Shown here in pieces: positions 16,172 through 24,847 of a stretch of DNA of 33,820 bases. The notes under the pieces are model-generated. The model made no database searches. It was not told the DNA's origin and saw only the letters and a program-made list of their open reading frames with translations. Both the position numbers and the translations under genes were made by a program. How positions within the stretch are numbered: position 1 is the stretch's first letter; every line of letters begins with the position of its first letter. Source of the DNA: Crocinitomicaceae bacterium (GTDB taxonomy: Bacteria > Bacteroidota > Bacteroidia > Flavobacteriales_D > Crocinitomicaceae); NCBI GenBank assembly GCA_030830205.1, contig JAURNL010000065.1:1-33820 (forward strand). Direction: 5' to 3'.

Positions 16172-16906
16172 TTATTCCGTTGATACACTTGCAGATGAAA
16201 TATTAAATTCATCCACTAAAGGTTCACCTTGTAACTTCAAAAACAACTGAATAAGTGCTACCACATCCTTCTCACAATATACCATAATACGCTGTATGTC
16301 ATTTTCTTCATAGTAAACACGAGCAACGTCGGCGCCCGAAATGTCATCTTTTGGTGTTGGGATTTGCATTACATGACAAAGTAATGAGAGCGACGTGTAG
16401 GATTTGTAGTCTCCAAATTTCCAAAGCTCCATTGTATCAATATGGTTAATCTCCCAGGGTTTTTTACCAGTTATTTGTAAGATTGATGGGAGTGCAATTC
16501 CGTTAATCAACATGCGGCGACAGATGTATGGAATATCAAATTCTTTGCTGTTGTGACCACAAAGTACATGGTATGGCGTATTATAATGGTCTTCGAGCAA
16601 GCGCTTGAATTGAACAAGTAAAGTTTCTTCATCATCATGATAATATGACTTTAATCGGATGCTTCTACCCTGACTTCCTTCGTGCAGCATACCCACTGAA
16701 ATACAAACAATTTTACCGAATTCTGCAAGAATACCTCCTCGCTCCTCAAAAAGCTGTTCAATGGACTTATCAGCGTTAATTTGGTAGCGGTTTTTAGCCT
16801 CAAAAAGAGCTTTTGATTTATCATCGAGCTGTTCAAATTGATATACCTGAGGAACCGTCTCAATATCAAGAAATAATATTTTTTCGAAAGGGACTTGTTT
16901 GTTCAT
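16172..16906 (-). CDS. Predicted 3'-5' exonuclease, PolB-exonuclease type
   Basis: A 244-residue DEDD-fold protein. The first acidic motif is FLDIETVPQ (Asp14, Glu16), the second lies in CGHNSKEFDIPYICRR, and the last in YCEKDVVALIQLFL near residue 215. The pattern matches the stand-alone predicted exonuclease family related to the proofreading domain of DNA polymerase B. The substrate is not established for this family, and a role in DNA repair or maintenance is inferred. It is divergent from msrC (64-base gap) and convergent with the tRNA gene. Confidence 0.85.
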   Translation of the reverse strand: MNKQVPFEKILFLDIETVPQVYQFEQLDDKSKALFEAKNRYQINADKSIEQLFEERGGILAEFGKIVCISVGMLHEGSQGRSIRLKSYYHDDEETLLVQFKRLLEDHYNTPYHVLCGHNSKEFDIPYICRRMLINGIALPSILQITGKKPWEINHIDTMELWKFGDYKSYTSLSLLCHVMQIPTPKDDISGADVARVYYEENDIQRIMVYCEKDVVALIQLFLKLQGEPLVDEFNISSASVSTE

Positions 16907-16970
16907 AGTCGAAATTTACAAAGTAAAAGATTGTCATTCGCTTTAAAAACGTGAAATTTGTATTTGGATT

Positions 16971-17450
16971 ATGGCCGAACAACTTTTTTTTAATTCTCAA
17001 GACAAACTTTCTCGCTACGCCGAGCTTAGACCACAACTAGAGGCACTTATTGGTTCCGAGACCGATAGTGTAGCCAATATGGCGAACTTTTGCGCTGCGT
17101 TACATACTGCATTTGGTTGGTTTTGGATTGGATTTTATATTGTCAAAAATCAAGAACTTGTATTAGGGCCATTCCAAGGGCCCATTGCATGTACCCGAAT
17201 TGGTTTTGGAAAAGGAGTATGTGGAACCGCTTGGGCTGATCAAAAATCACAATTGATTCCTGATGTCGAGGCCTTTCCTGGGCACATAGCGTGCAGCAAC
17301 TTATCGAAAAGTGAGCTTGTAGTGCCCATCATCAAGGATGAAAAAGTTTGGGGTGTATTAGATATTGACAGCACCAAATTATCGGACTTTGATGCTATCG
17401 ACCAAGAAGAAATTGAAAAATTAATGACATGGTTCGCTGGGCAATTGTAG
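16971..17450 (+). CDS. msrC: Free methionine-(R)-sulfoxide reductase (GAF domain)
   Basis: A 159-residue single GAF domain with the three cysteines of the fRMsr family: Cys74 (PIACTRIG), Cys84 (GKGVCGTAW) and Cys108 (HIACSNLSKSELVVPI), at the same spacing as C84, C94 and C118 of E. coli MsrC. It reduces free methionine-R-sulfoxide with thioredoxin in the cytosol. The GAF motifs for small-molecule binding (FWIGFYIV, LVLGPFQG, GVLDIDS) are intact. The stop lies 22 bases inside the next gene. Confidence 0.95.
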   Translation: MAEQLFFNSQDKLSRYAELRPQLEALIGSETDSVANMANFCAALHTAFGWFWIGFYIVKNQELVLGPFQGPIACTRIGFGKGVCGTAWADQKSQLIPDVEAFPGHIACSNLSKSELVVPIIKDEKVWGVLDIDSTKLSDFDAIDQEEIEKLMTWFAGQL

Positions 17451-18514
17451 GACTACTTTTACTTTGTGCCTGTGCGCAGGTTGGCACCATAACTGGTGGT
17501 CCAACGGACACCTTTGCACCCAAAGTAATCCACGAGTCCATTTCAGATAAACAACGAAATGTCTCTACTAATGAACAATTGCTTGTCTTTGATGAATTCA
17601 TCAAACTAGACCAACCTCAGCAACGCATCCAACTTATGCCGGCAGATAGTCGTCTACAATATGAGCTAAAGGGTAAATCCTTGCGAATTATTTTTTTAGA
17701 TGAATTAAAATCCCAGACGACTTATACTCTACTCTGCAATGGCGGGGTAAAAGATCTTACAGAAGGAAATGATTCTTTAATGACATGGACCTTCTCTACC
17801 GGACCAACCCTCGATTCATTAATTTTGAACGCACGCGCCAAAGAATGGATTTCAAGTTCTGAGCTAAGAAAAATCTATCTTGGTTTATATGAAACAGATA
17901 CGAGCAGTAGAGCACGTTATATTGGCAATTTTGACCAACAAGGTGCCCTAAGGCTCAAAGGGCTCAAGGATGGAACTTACTTTTTGAGGGCTTATATTGA
18001 TGAAAACCAAGATGGTTTGTGTTCGAAACTAGAAAGCCAAGACAGGATTTTTGAGCCAGTTGTGTTAAGTCAAATACAAGATGACACGCTATGGTTTTAT
18101 TTATCAAAACCAGAACTAACAAGGGACAGTATTGATTCTACAACATTGCCAAAGCCTATAAATGCTTATGCTGGGGGAGATACTTTGACATCAATTAATT
18201 CATTGAGTTCACTTTCATTACAGTTAGATACGCTTGCCCCCTATTTGTTAACAGAGCTTTATTTTGGAGAGGAACTACTACAACGCATACAGGTCCATGA
18301 AACAAATGTACTTTTAGACTCACTACAGCCTGGCACTTACACACTCAAATTTGTTATGGATCTTAATGAGAACTCTCGTTGGGACAGCATCAATATCGAG
18401 CGCCATGAGCGTGCTGAGCCAATCTTTATTTATCCTGAAAAAATTAAAATTCGCCCCAATTGGGAACTTTCTTTACCAGTGAACATAGCACAGACTAGCT
18501 TGTTTAAAAAATAA
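17429..18514 (+). CDS. Ig-like domain (Big_5-type) lipoprotein
   Basis: A 361-residue protein with a short signal peptide, MVRWAIVGLLLLCAC, and a lipobox LCAC that would lipidate Cys15. The next part, TGGPTDTFAPKVIHESISDKQRNVS, with an Ig-like strand pattern to about residue 125 (QTTYTLLCNGGVKDL, MTWTFST), resembles the Big_5 Ig-like lipoproteins common in Bacteroidota. Two later stretches (LKDGTYFLRAYIDENQDGLC and LQPGTYTLKFVMDLNENSRW) are repeats of a beta-sandwich with an Asp-rich turn. Function is unknown; outer-membrane anchoring is inferred. Its ATG lies within the msrC coding region, and the DUF2911 gene starts 6 bases after its stop. Confidence 0.75.
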   Translation: MVRWAIVGLLLLCACAQVGTITGGPTDTFAPKVIHESISDKQRNVSTNEQLLVFDEFIKLDQPQQRIQLMPADSRLQYELKGKSLRIIFLDELKSQTTYTLLCNGGVKDLTEGNDSLMTWTFSTGPTLDSLILNARAKEWISSSELRKIYLGLYETDTSSRARYIGNFDQQGALRLKGLKDGTYFLRAYIDENQDGLCSKLESQDRIFEPVVLSQIQDDTLWFYLSKPELTRDSIDSTTLPKPINAYAGGDTLTSINSLSSLSLQLDTLAPYLLTELYFGEELLQRIQVHETNVLLDSLQPGTYTLKFVMDLNENSRWDSINIERHERAEPIFIYPEKIKIRPNWELSLPVNIAQTSLFKK

Positions 18515-18520
18515 AATCTT

Positions 18521-19366
18521 ATGAAAAAATTACTTTTCTTCTTAGTACTTCCGTTAAGCCTCAGCATTCAGGCACAAGTGCTTACCCCTAAAGCGAGCCC
18601 AGCGGCTAAAATTTATCAAAAAGTGGGCTTGGCAGATCTCATCATCGAATACTCAAGACCAAGTGTAAATGGCCGTGTTATTTTTGGCGAACTCATTCCT
18701 TACGGCCAGATGTGGCGCTTAGGTGCGAATGAAAATACCATATTCTCCACCAACCAGAATCTTTTTTTCGGTAAAGACACCCTTTATACGGGATCTTATG
18801 CCCTTTTTGCCAAACCAGGAGAGAGCAGCTGGGAATTTTATTTTTATACCGAATATAACAATTGGGGGCTCCCTGGAAATTGGGACGATAAAAAAGTTGC
18901 GCTAAAAGTAAGTGCGCCTGCCCAAATCAATAAAAACTGGACGGAAAATCTAACGCTTCAATTCGATGAACTGCGTTACAGCAGCGCCAAACTGACTTTA
19001 TGTTGGGCCGAAACCAAAGTTGAAATTCCTTTTGGTTTGGATACAAAAAGCGAAGTGTTGTTCAGCATAGACAAAACGATGTCAGGCCCGGCTGCCAATG
19101 ACTTTCACAAAGCAGCTACATATTACTTCAATGAAAATCTAGATTTGAAACAAGCGCTTGAATGGTCAACCAAAGCAGTAGAGCTGCGCGGCCCGTCCGC
19201 CTACTGGATGACACGCCTTAAAGCACAACTTCAAGCTGCGAACGGCGACTTTAAAGGCGCAATTGAAACAGCCAGAATATCCATGGAAGCTGCCAAAGCA
19301 GATGGCGATCAAGCCTATGTACTTGCCAACCAAAAATCCATCGAAGAATGGTCTAAAAATCGCTAA
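18521..19366 (+). CDS. DUF2911 domain protein, secreted
   Basis: A 281-residue protein with a signal peptide (MKKLLFFLVLPLSLSIQAQ). Residues about 22-165 match the DUF2911 pattern: PKASPAAKIYQKVGLADLIIEYSRPSVNGR (in pieces), GELIPYGQMWRLGANE, and AGTYALF-like TGSYALFAKPGE. The remaining part from about 185 to 275 is helical and looks like two tetratricopeptide-like repeats (DLKQALEWSTKAVELRG, DFKGAIETARISMEAAKADG). No enzymatic residues are recognised and the role is unknown. The gene is packed between the lipoprotein and transporter genes with gaps of 6 bases on each side. Confidence 0.85.
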   Translation: MKKLLFFLVLPLSLSIQAQVLTPKASPAAKIYQKVGLADLIIEYSRPSVNGRVIFGELIPYGQMWRLGANENTIFSTNQNLFFGKDTLYTGSYALFAKPGESSWEFYFYTEYNNWGLPGNWDDKKVALKVSAPAQINKNWTENLTLQFDELRYSSAKLTLCWAETKVEIPFGLDTKSEVLFSIDKTMSGPAANDFHKAATYYFNENLDLKQALEWSTKAVELRGPSAYWMTRLKAQLQAANGDFKGAIETARISMEAAKADGDQAYVLANQKSIEEWSKNR

Positions 19367-19372
19367 TCCGCT

Positions 19373-20281
19373 TTGATTCAACAATACCGTTATCATTTTT
19401 TGCTGCACCTCATCATTTTTATGTGGGGCTTCACCGGTATTTTAGGCAAACTCATTCATCTAGATGCGCTGCTTATAGTTTGGCATAGGCTATGGATAGC
19501 CGCCTTAGCATTGGGTATATATACGCTTATTAAAAAAAGAATGTCTATACCGAGAGGTCAGACGCTTGTGTGGACCATCATTGTTGGGTTAGTTGTTGCT
19601 ATACATTGGTTAACGTTTTACACCTCTATACAACTATCTACAGCCTCCTTGGGCATACTTTGCTTATCTACAACTACTCTTCACGTCACATGGCTTGAGC
19701 CACTTATTATGGGTAAACGTTTTTCCTGGATTGAGTTTACAATGGGTTTATTGGTTATCGGAGGCATTTATTTTGTAGCACACGATTTCAAGGGAGAAGA
19801 GCTTAAAGCACTTGGCTTTGGTCTGATATCTGCACTGTGCGCTGGGATTTTCTCTGTTGCCAATGGTAAACTTGCTCAACAAACCGATACGGCTTCTTTG
19901 AGTTTTACGGAACTCAGTACTGGTTTTGTTGCACTTAGTCTATTTTTTATATACCAAGGAAAAATGAGTCTTCAATTATTTAAAATGGCAAGCTCAGACT
20001 TCTATTGGCTTTTATTTCTTGGCATACTCTGTACTTCATTTGCTTTTTTAGCAACAATTGAAATTGTCAAGAGACTAGGCGCATTTAGCGTATCTTTGAG
20101 CATTAATTTAGAACCCATTTACACCATTATTTTAGCAATTGTACTCCTCAAAGAGCACAAAATACTCCAAACTTCGTTTTATTGGGGTGCTGCCATGATT
20201 TTAACAGTGCTACTCGCAAATGGGATTTGGAAACACAAACAACGAAAAAGAACAACAGTAAATTATGGAAATGCAATATAA
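19373..20281 (+). CDS. EamA/DMT-family transporter, TTG start
   Basis: A 302-residue polytopic membrane protein with about ten hydrophobic segments in two EamA halves. The first begins LLHLIIFMWGFTGILGKLI and the second IEIVKRLGAFSVSLSINLEPIY near residue 235, which is the conserved region of the family. DMT transporters export small metabolites or amino acids; the substrate is not readable here. The only in-frame start upstream of the first membrane segment is TTG at 19373, 6 bases after the DUF2911 stop, which is in the same frame. The nearest ATG would cut into the first membrane helix. The 3' end overlaps the next gene by 17 bases. Confidence 0.88.
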   Translation: MIQQYRYHFLLHLIIFMWGFTGILGKLIHLDALLIVWHRLWIAALALGIYTLIKKRMSIPRGQTLVWTIIVGLVVAIHWLTFYTSIQLSTASLGILCLSTTTLHVTWLEPLIMGKRFSWIEFTMGLLVIGGIYFVAHDFKGEELKALGFGLISALCAGIFSVANGKLAQQTDTASLSFTELSTGFVALSLFFIYQGKMSLQLFKMASSDFYWLLFLGILCTSFAFLATIEIVKRLGAFSVSLSINLEPIYTIILAIVLLKEHKILQTSFYWGAAMILTVLLANGIWKHKQRKRTTVNYGNAI

Positions 20282-21254
20282 TAATCTTGGAAAAAGTGGT
20301 TTGCAAATAAGCCGCCTATCCTTAGGGTCTTGGCTTACATTTGGTAAACAGATTAGTGATGAAACCGCAGAAGCCCTTATGGATTATGCTTACGAACAAG
20401 GAATTAACTTCTTTGATAATGCAGAAATATACGCTCGTGGAAAAAGCGAAGAAGTGATGGGCGCTATTTTGAAGAAGAAAAATTGGTCGCGTGACTCATA
20501 CATTGTAAGTAGTAAAGCCTTTTTCGGCACAGGAGGCGAGTGGCCAACTCAAAAAGGACTGAGTCGAAAGCACTTGGTTGAGGCTTGTGAACAAGCTCTT
20601 CAGCGTTTCCAACTTGATTACCTAGATTTATACTACTGTCACCGACCGGATAAAAAAACACCAATCGAGGAGACCGTATGGACCATGCATCAACTCATCA
20701 TGCAAGGCAAAATATTATATTGGGGCACTTCTGAATGGTCAGCACAAGAAATCATGGAGGCGCACCTATTCGCTAAACAAAATCATTTGATTGGCCCTAT
20801 TGTTGAGCAACCTGAGTACAACATGTTTGCAAGGGATAAAGTAGAGCAAGAATATGATCAACTCTATAAAACTGTTGGTTTGGGCACCACCATTTGGTCA
20901 CCACTTGCCAGTGGCATTTTGAGCGGTAAATACAATAATCAGTTCCCTGATGGAACAAGATTAGGGATGGAAGGACTTGAATGGTTGAAGGAAAAAAATC
21001 TGACTGAAGCACGCATTAAATCTGTTCTTTCACTCAATGAACTCGCTAAAGAACTCGGCTTGAGTTTACCTGTCATGAGTTTAGCATGGTGCCTCAAGAA
21101 CCCAAATGTTTCTACCGTGATTCTTGGAGCGAGTAAGCTTCATCAATTACAAGAAAATATGCAAGCTTTAGCGGCTCAAGAACTTTTGACCCCTGAAGTA
21201 ATGCAACGAATTGAAGAAATTTTACAAAACAAACCCGTATTCCCTCCTTATTAA
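20265..21254 (+). CDS. Aldo/keto reductase (Kv-beta/YghZ-like)
   Basis: A 329-residue TIM-barrel oxidoreductase with the catalytic tetrad Asp51 and Tyr56 (FFDNAEIYARG), Lys84 (SSKAFF) and His126 (YYCHRPD). WSPLASGILSGKY and the C-terminal VSTVILGASKLHQLQEN match the potassium-channel beta-subunit-like AKR group, which uses NADPH. It probably reduces aldehydes, with the substrate unknown. A second ATG 6 bases downstream is an equally possible start. It overlaps the transporter gene by 17 bases, and the reductase gene follows 13 bases later. Confidence 0.92.
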   Translation: MEMQYNNLGKSGLQISRLSLGSWLTFGKQISDETAEALMDYAYEQGINFFDNAEIYARGKSEEVMGAILKKKNWSRDSYIVSSKAFFGTGGEWPTQKGLSRKHLVEACEQALQRFQLDYLDLYYCHRPDKKTPIEETVWTMHQLIMQGKILYWGTSEWSAQEIMEAHLFAKQNHLIGPIVEQPEYNMFARDKVEQEYDQLYKTVGLGTTIWSPLASGILSGKYNNQFPDGTRLGMEGLEWLKEKNLTEARIKSVLSLNELAKELGLSLPVMSLAWCLKNPNVSTVILGASKLHQLQENMQALAAQELLTPEVMQRIEEILQNKPVFPPY

Positions 21255-21267
21255 TTACTCCCCACTT

Positions 21268-22278
21268 ATGATTCAAACAGATATTATCATTATTGGAGCT
21301 GGCCCCGTTGGCCTATTTACCGTTTTTGAAGCCGGTTTACTCAAGTTGCGTTGTCACTTGATAGATTCATTGCCTCAACCAGGAGGGCAATGCTCAGAAA
21401 TCTACCCTAAAAAACCAATTTATGACATCCCCGGATTTCCATCTATTCTGGCCGGCGAACTCATAGATAATTTAATGGAACAGGCGGCGCCTTTTAAGCC
21501 AGGATTTACACTTGGAGAAGCAGCAATGACAATCAATAAAGATGATGAGGGTCAGTTTATTGTCACTACAGTAAGAGGAACAGCTCACAGAGCACCAATT
21601 GTCATGATTGCAGGTGGTTTAGGCGTATTTGAACCACGTAAACCTCCTATTTCTAACATCACTGACTTTGAAGATAAAGGTGTGGAATATATCATTCGCA
21701 ATCCAGAAGTTTACCAAGACAAAATATGTGTGATTGCAGGTGGTGGAGATTCCGCCCTAGATTGGTCCATTTACCTTGCCGAAAGAAAAATTGCCAAGCG
21801 CGTGGTTTTAGTACACCGCAGTAGTTCTTTCCGTGGACATTTAGATTCGGTACAACGCGTCATAGATATGGCAGAAAGTGGTGAAATTGACTTGGTAACT
21901 GAAGCAGAAGTAACAGGGCTTCAAGGTGCTGATCACCTAGAGCACGTTATTGTGACGCATCAAAAAGATGGAGAGCGCAGCATTGCCGCGGATCACTTCA
22001 TTCCATTATTTGGCCTCAAACCAAGCCTGGGTCCAATTGGAGATTGGGGTTTAGAAATTGAAAAAAATGCAATCAAAGTCAATACCCTAGATTATTCAAC
22101 CAATATTCCAGGCATATATGCAATTGGGGATGTAAATACCTATGAAAACAAACTTAAACTTATTTTGTGTGGTTTCCATGAAGGCACCCTTGCAGTTCAG
22201 TCTGCATTTGCCCGAATTCATCCAGAAAAGAAAAATGTACTTAAATACACTACCGTTAATGGTGTGAATGGCTTTTAA
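21268..22278 (+). CDS. Ferredoxin/flavodoxin-NADP+ reductase, thioredoxin-reductase type
   Basis: A 336-residue FAD protein. The FAD-binding motif GAGPVG is at 10-15 and the NADPH-binding motif is in CVIAGGGDSALDWSI near residue 155. The FAD C-terminal signature is IPGIYAIGDVNTYE. It lacks the CxxC redox pair of thioredoxin reductase, and QPGGQCSEIYPKKPIYDIPGFP (in parts) is the pattern of the YumC/FNR2 group that moves electrons between NADPH and ferredoxin or flavodoxin. An upstream in-frame ATG at 21211 lies inside the AKR gene and adds 19 unlike residues, so the ATG at 21268 (MIQTDIIIIGAGPVG) was chosen. The histidine kinase gene starts 4 bases after the stop. Confidence 0.92.
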   Translation: MIQTDIIIIGAGPVGLFTVFEAGLLKLRCHLIDSLPQPGGQCSEIYPKKPIYDIPGFPSILAGELIDNLMEQAAPFKPGFTLGEAAMTINKDDEGQFIVTTVRGTAHRAPIVMIAGGLGVFEPRKPPISNITDFEDKGVEYIIRNPEVYQDKICVIAGGGDSALDWSIYLAERKIAKRVVLVHRSSSFRGHLDSVQRVIDMAESGEIDLVTEAEVTGLQGADHLEHVIVTHQKDGERSIAADHFIPLFGLKPSLGPIGDWGLEIEKNAIKVNTLDYSTNIPGIYAIGDVNTYENKLKLILCGFHEGTLAVQSAFARIHPEKKNVLKYTTVNGVNGF

Positions 22279-22281
22279 TTA

Positions 22282-23619
22282 ATGCAAAATAAAACGGTTA
22301 ATGCGGTTGCTATTCTTGGCATTATCTCGATACTGAGTATTCTTGCCGTTCAATCTGTTTGGATACACAATACCAGACAGTTACAACAAGAATACATCAA
22401 TATCCAACAACGTGAAGATAGCCTCAACTTGCGGGAGTTTGCGCAGCAAGCAAGGGCAGCATTGCGTAATGTCTTTACTTCGATCAATCAAAATGAAAAT
22501 CAAAGTACTGTTTACGGCGCTATTAAACAAATAAGCTATCAGCACTATACCGTAGATGTTAATGACGAAATTCAACCGTTTTATCTGGAGACATTGCTCA
22601 AAAAAGAGTTTTACTTGCAAGACATCCAACAAGATTTTTTGTTTGGTATTTATGATTGTTTCAAAGACTCCATTGCGCTATCTGGACTTTATGTTTTTGA
22701 CAGTGATTCTATATTTGCAAAAAAATCTCAAAAGATTTCAAGCATTACACCAGAGAGTCTAAACATGACCAAGGATGGTCATTACTTTACAGTCTATTTC
22801 CCAAACCTGAAGCTTGATAAAATTGAAGCCGCTTCAAGCTTTTCTCCACTTATTTATTTACTAATTGTTGTTGTATTTGTCGTCGTTTTTTTTGCTTTTA
22901 GTATGGGTATTATCATACGACAAAAACGATTGTCTGAAGTCAAAAATGACTTTATTAACAACATGACTCACGAACTGAAGACACCTATTTCAACTATTAG
23001 TTTATCTAGCGAATTACTCTTGAGATTAGAAGATAATAGCGATCCAGACCACATGCGCAAGTATGCTAGCATCATCTATAAAGAAAACAAAAGACTTGAA
23101 AAGCAGGTAGAGCGTGTGCTCAATATTGCCAAGCTAGACAAAGACAAAGTAAATCTCAATAAAGAATCAGTATCGATCTATCAAATATTAGATGATGTAA
23201 AGGAGAATTTTGATTTCAATCAAGCAAGTGGTGGTGGGCAATTTGTGATTCAAAAAGAAATGGAACCTGCTCTTATTTTTGCAGATCCTGTTCATTTAAC
23301 TAATGTGCTTTTTAATCTAGTAGATAATGCCGTCAAATATTGTAAGGTATCACCTCAAATTCAAGTAAATGTCAAGAGAGAAAAAGACGGAATTCGAATT
23401 GATATCCAAGATAATGGTATTGGTATCAAAAAAGAAGATTTACGTTTTATTTTTGACAAGTTTTACAGGGTGCCAACAGGCAATATTCACGATGTAAAAG
23501 GTTTCGGTCTGGGCTTATATTACGTCAAACTTATCTTAGATGCACATCACGGTAAAATAGATGCCAGAAGCATACCAGATAAGGGGACTATTTTTAGTCT
23601 TTGGTTACCTTCTCGGTAA
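22282..23619 (+). CDS. Membrane sensor histidine kinase, orphan
   Basis: A 445-residue kinase. Membrane segments are at about 8-28 and 186-211, flanking a periplasmic sensor of about 155 residues with no recognised fold. The phospho-acceptor His230 lies in NNMTHELKTPIST; the N box is NVLFNLVDNAVKYC, and the G boxes are DIQDNGIGI and GFGLGLYYVK. It would autophosphorylate and pass phosphate to a response regulator, but none is encoded beside it: the next gene downstream is convergent. It is 4 bases behind the reductase gene, so it is probably cotranscribed with it. The 3' end overlaps the facing gene by 15 bases. Confidence 0.93.
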   Translation: MQNKTVNAVAILGIISILSILAVQSVWIHNTRQLQQEYINIQQREDSLNLREFAQQARAALRNVFTSINQNENQSTVYGAIKQISYQHYTVDVNDEIQPFYLETLLKKEFYLQDIQQDFLFGIYDCFKDSIALSGLYVFDSDSIFAKKSQKISSITPESLNMTKDGHYFTVYFPNLKLDKIEAASSFSPLIYLLIVVVFVVVFFAFSMGIIIRQKRLSEVKNDFINNMTHELKTPISTISLSSELLLRLEDNSDPDHMRKYASIIYKENKRLEKQVERVLNIAKLDKDKVNLNKESVSIYQILDDVKENFDFNQASGGGQFVIQKEMEPALIFADPVHLTNVLFNLVDNAVKYCKVSPQIQVNVKREKDGIRIDIQDNGIGIKKEDLRFIFDKFYRVPTGNIHDVKGFGLGLYYVKLILDAHHGKIDARSIPDKGTIFSLWLPSR

Positions 23620-24006
23620 TCTACCAAGTCTTTCTAAAATAACATCGGGTTGTGGATACAATCCTTTTCTTGTGAGCGTTCTTGATTTGGTGTCGAGGAC
23701 CATTTCTTCTGGAATTCCCGATTCGGATCGCGTTGCAGTAAGTGTATAGTTTGAATGATTATTTGTAACCGAATAATCAGATCCGAAATGATAGTTACCT
23801 ATCTCTAAGAATAAACTATCGCGGTCTACAAATACACGAATCTTCACTGTTCTTACCTCAAAAACATCAGCACCCAAATGTACTTGATAACTTGGGATCA
23901 ATCCTTCGTAGACGCCACGGTATTTGCGTTTGATCGGTTTGCTTTGGGCAACTATAGAAATACTCGTTGCAAATACGACAATAATCAAAGAAAAGAATCT
24001 CAACAT
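23605..24006 (-). CDS. Small secreted protein of unknown function
   Basis: A 133-residue protein starting with MLRFFSLIIVVFATSISIVAQ, a good signal peptide with cleavage near residue 21. The mature part of about 112 residues is rich in beta-strand patterns (KYRGVYEGLIPSYQVHLG, VKIRVFVDRDSLFLEIG, NYTLTATRSES) and ends in a basic tail (ERLGRLPRR). No family was recognised. A longer frame begins 16 codons upstream, but the internal ATG puts the signal peptide at the N terminus. It is divergent from thyA (46-base gap) and overlaps the histidine kinase gene tail to tail by 15 bases. Confidence 0.68.
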   Translation of the reverse strand: MLRFFSLIIVVFATSISIVAQSKPIKRKYRGVYEGLIPSYQVHLGADVFEVRTVKIRVFVDRDSLFLEIGNYHFGSDYSVTNNHSNYTLTATRSESGIPEEMVLDTKSRTLTRKGLYPQPDVILERLGRLPRR

Positions 24007-24052
24007 AGGGCTAAAATAATTACTATTTTCGTAGTCTAGCAAGTTTTTGTAC

Positions 24053-24847
24053 ATGAAACAATACCACGACCTCCTTTCACATATTCTCGAACACGGTGTT
24101 CAAAAAGAAGACCGAACCGGTACCGGAACAATTTCTGTATTTGGTTATCAAATGCGTTTTAATCTCTCCGAAGGATTTCCTTGTATCACTACTAAAAAAT
24201 TGCATTTACGTTCAATTATTCACGAATTACTATGGTTTCTAAAAGGTGAAACAAACATCGCCTATCTAAAAGCCAACGGAGTTAGTATTTGGGACGAATG
24301 GGCAGACTCAAATGGCGAATTAGGACCTGTATACGGTTCACAATGGCGTAGTTGGCCTACTGCAAGTGGTGAACACATCGATCAAATCCAACAGGTCATT
24401 GACCAAATTAAACACAACCCCGACTCCCGTCGCATCATTGTTTCCGCTTGGAATGTTGGAGAAATTCCTCAAATGAAGCTACCGCCCTGCCATGCTTTTT
24501 TCCAATTTTATGTAGCTGAAGGGAAGCTAAGCTGTCAACTCTACCAACGAAGCGCGGATACTTTTTTAGGTGTTCCGTTCAATATTGCATCCTACGCATT
24601 ACTCACAATGATGATGGCACAGGTTTGCGGCCTACAACCAGGAGATTTTGTTCATACACTTGGAGATGCACATCTGTACAGCAATCATATAGAACAAGCC
24701 AAATTACAGCTCAGTAGAGACTTTAGGCCTCTACCTACTATGCGCATCAACCCAGACATTGATAATCTATTTGATTTCAAATACGAGGATTTCGAGCTCG
24801 TTAACTACGATCCGCACCCACACATTAAAGCCGCTGTTGCCATATGA
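24053..24847 (+). CDS. thyA: Thymidylate synthase
   Basis: A 264-residue ThyA, the same length as the E. coli enzyme. The catalytic Cys146 lies in [12 protein letters not shown], and [50 protein letters not shown] and the C-terminal HIKAAVAI are all present. It makes dTMP from dUMP, turning methylenetetrahydrofolate into dihydrofolate, which the overlapping dfrA product recycles. A TTG two codons upstream is possible, but [12 protein letters not shown] at 24053 is the family start. Confidence 0.98.
   Translation: MKQYHDLLSHILEHGVQKEDRTGTGTISVFGYQMRFNLSEGFPCITTKKLHLRSIIHELLWFLKGETNIAYLKANGVSIWDEWADSNGELGPVYGSQWRSWPTASGEHIDQIQQVIDQIKHNPDSRRIIVSAWNVGEIPQMKLPPCHAFFQFYVAEGKLSCQLYQRSADTFLGVPFNIASYALLTMMMAQVCGLQPGDFVHTLGDAHLYSNHIEQAKLQLSRDFRPLPTMRINPDIDNLFDFKYEDFELVNYDPHPHIKAAVAI

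Noticed and set aside
21211-21267. Upstream ATG as start of the ferredoxin-NADP reductase
   Set aside because: It lies inside the AKR coding region and adds 19 residues before the usual FAD-binding strand.
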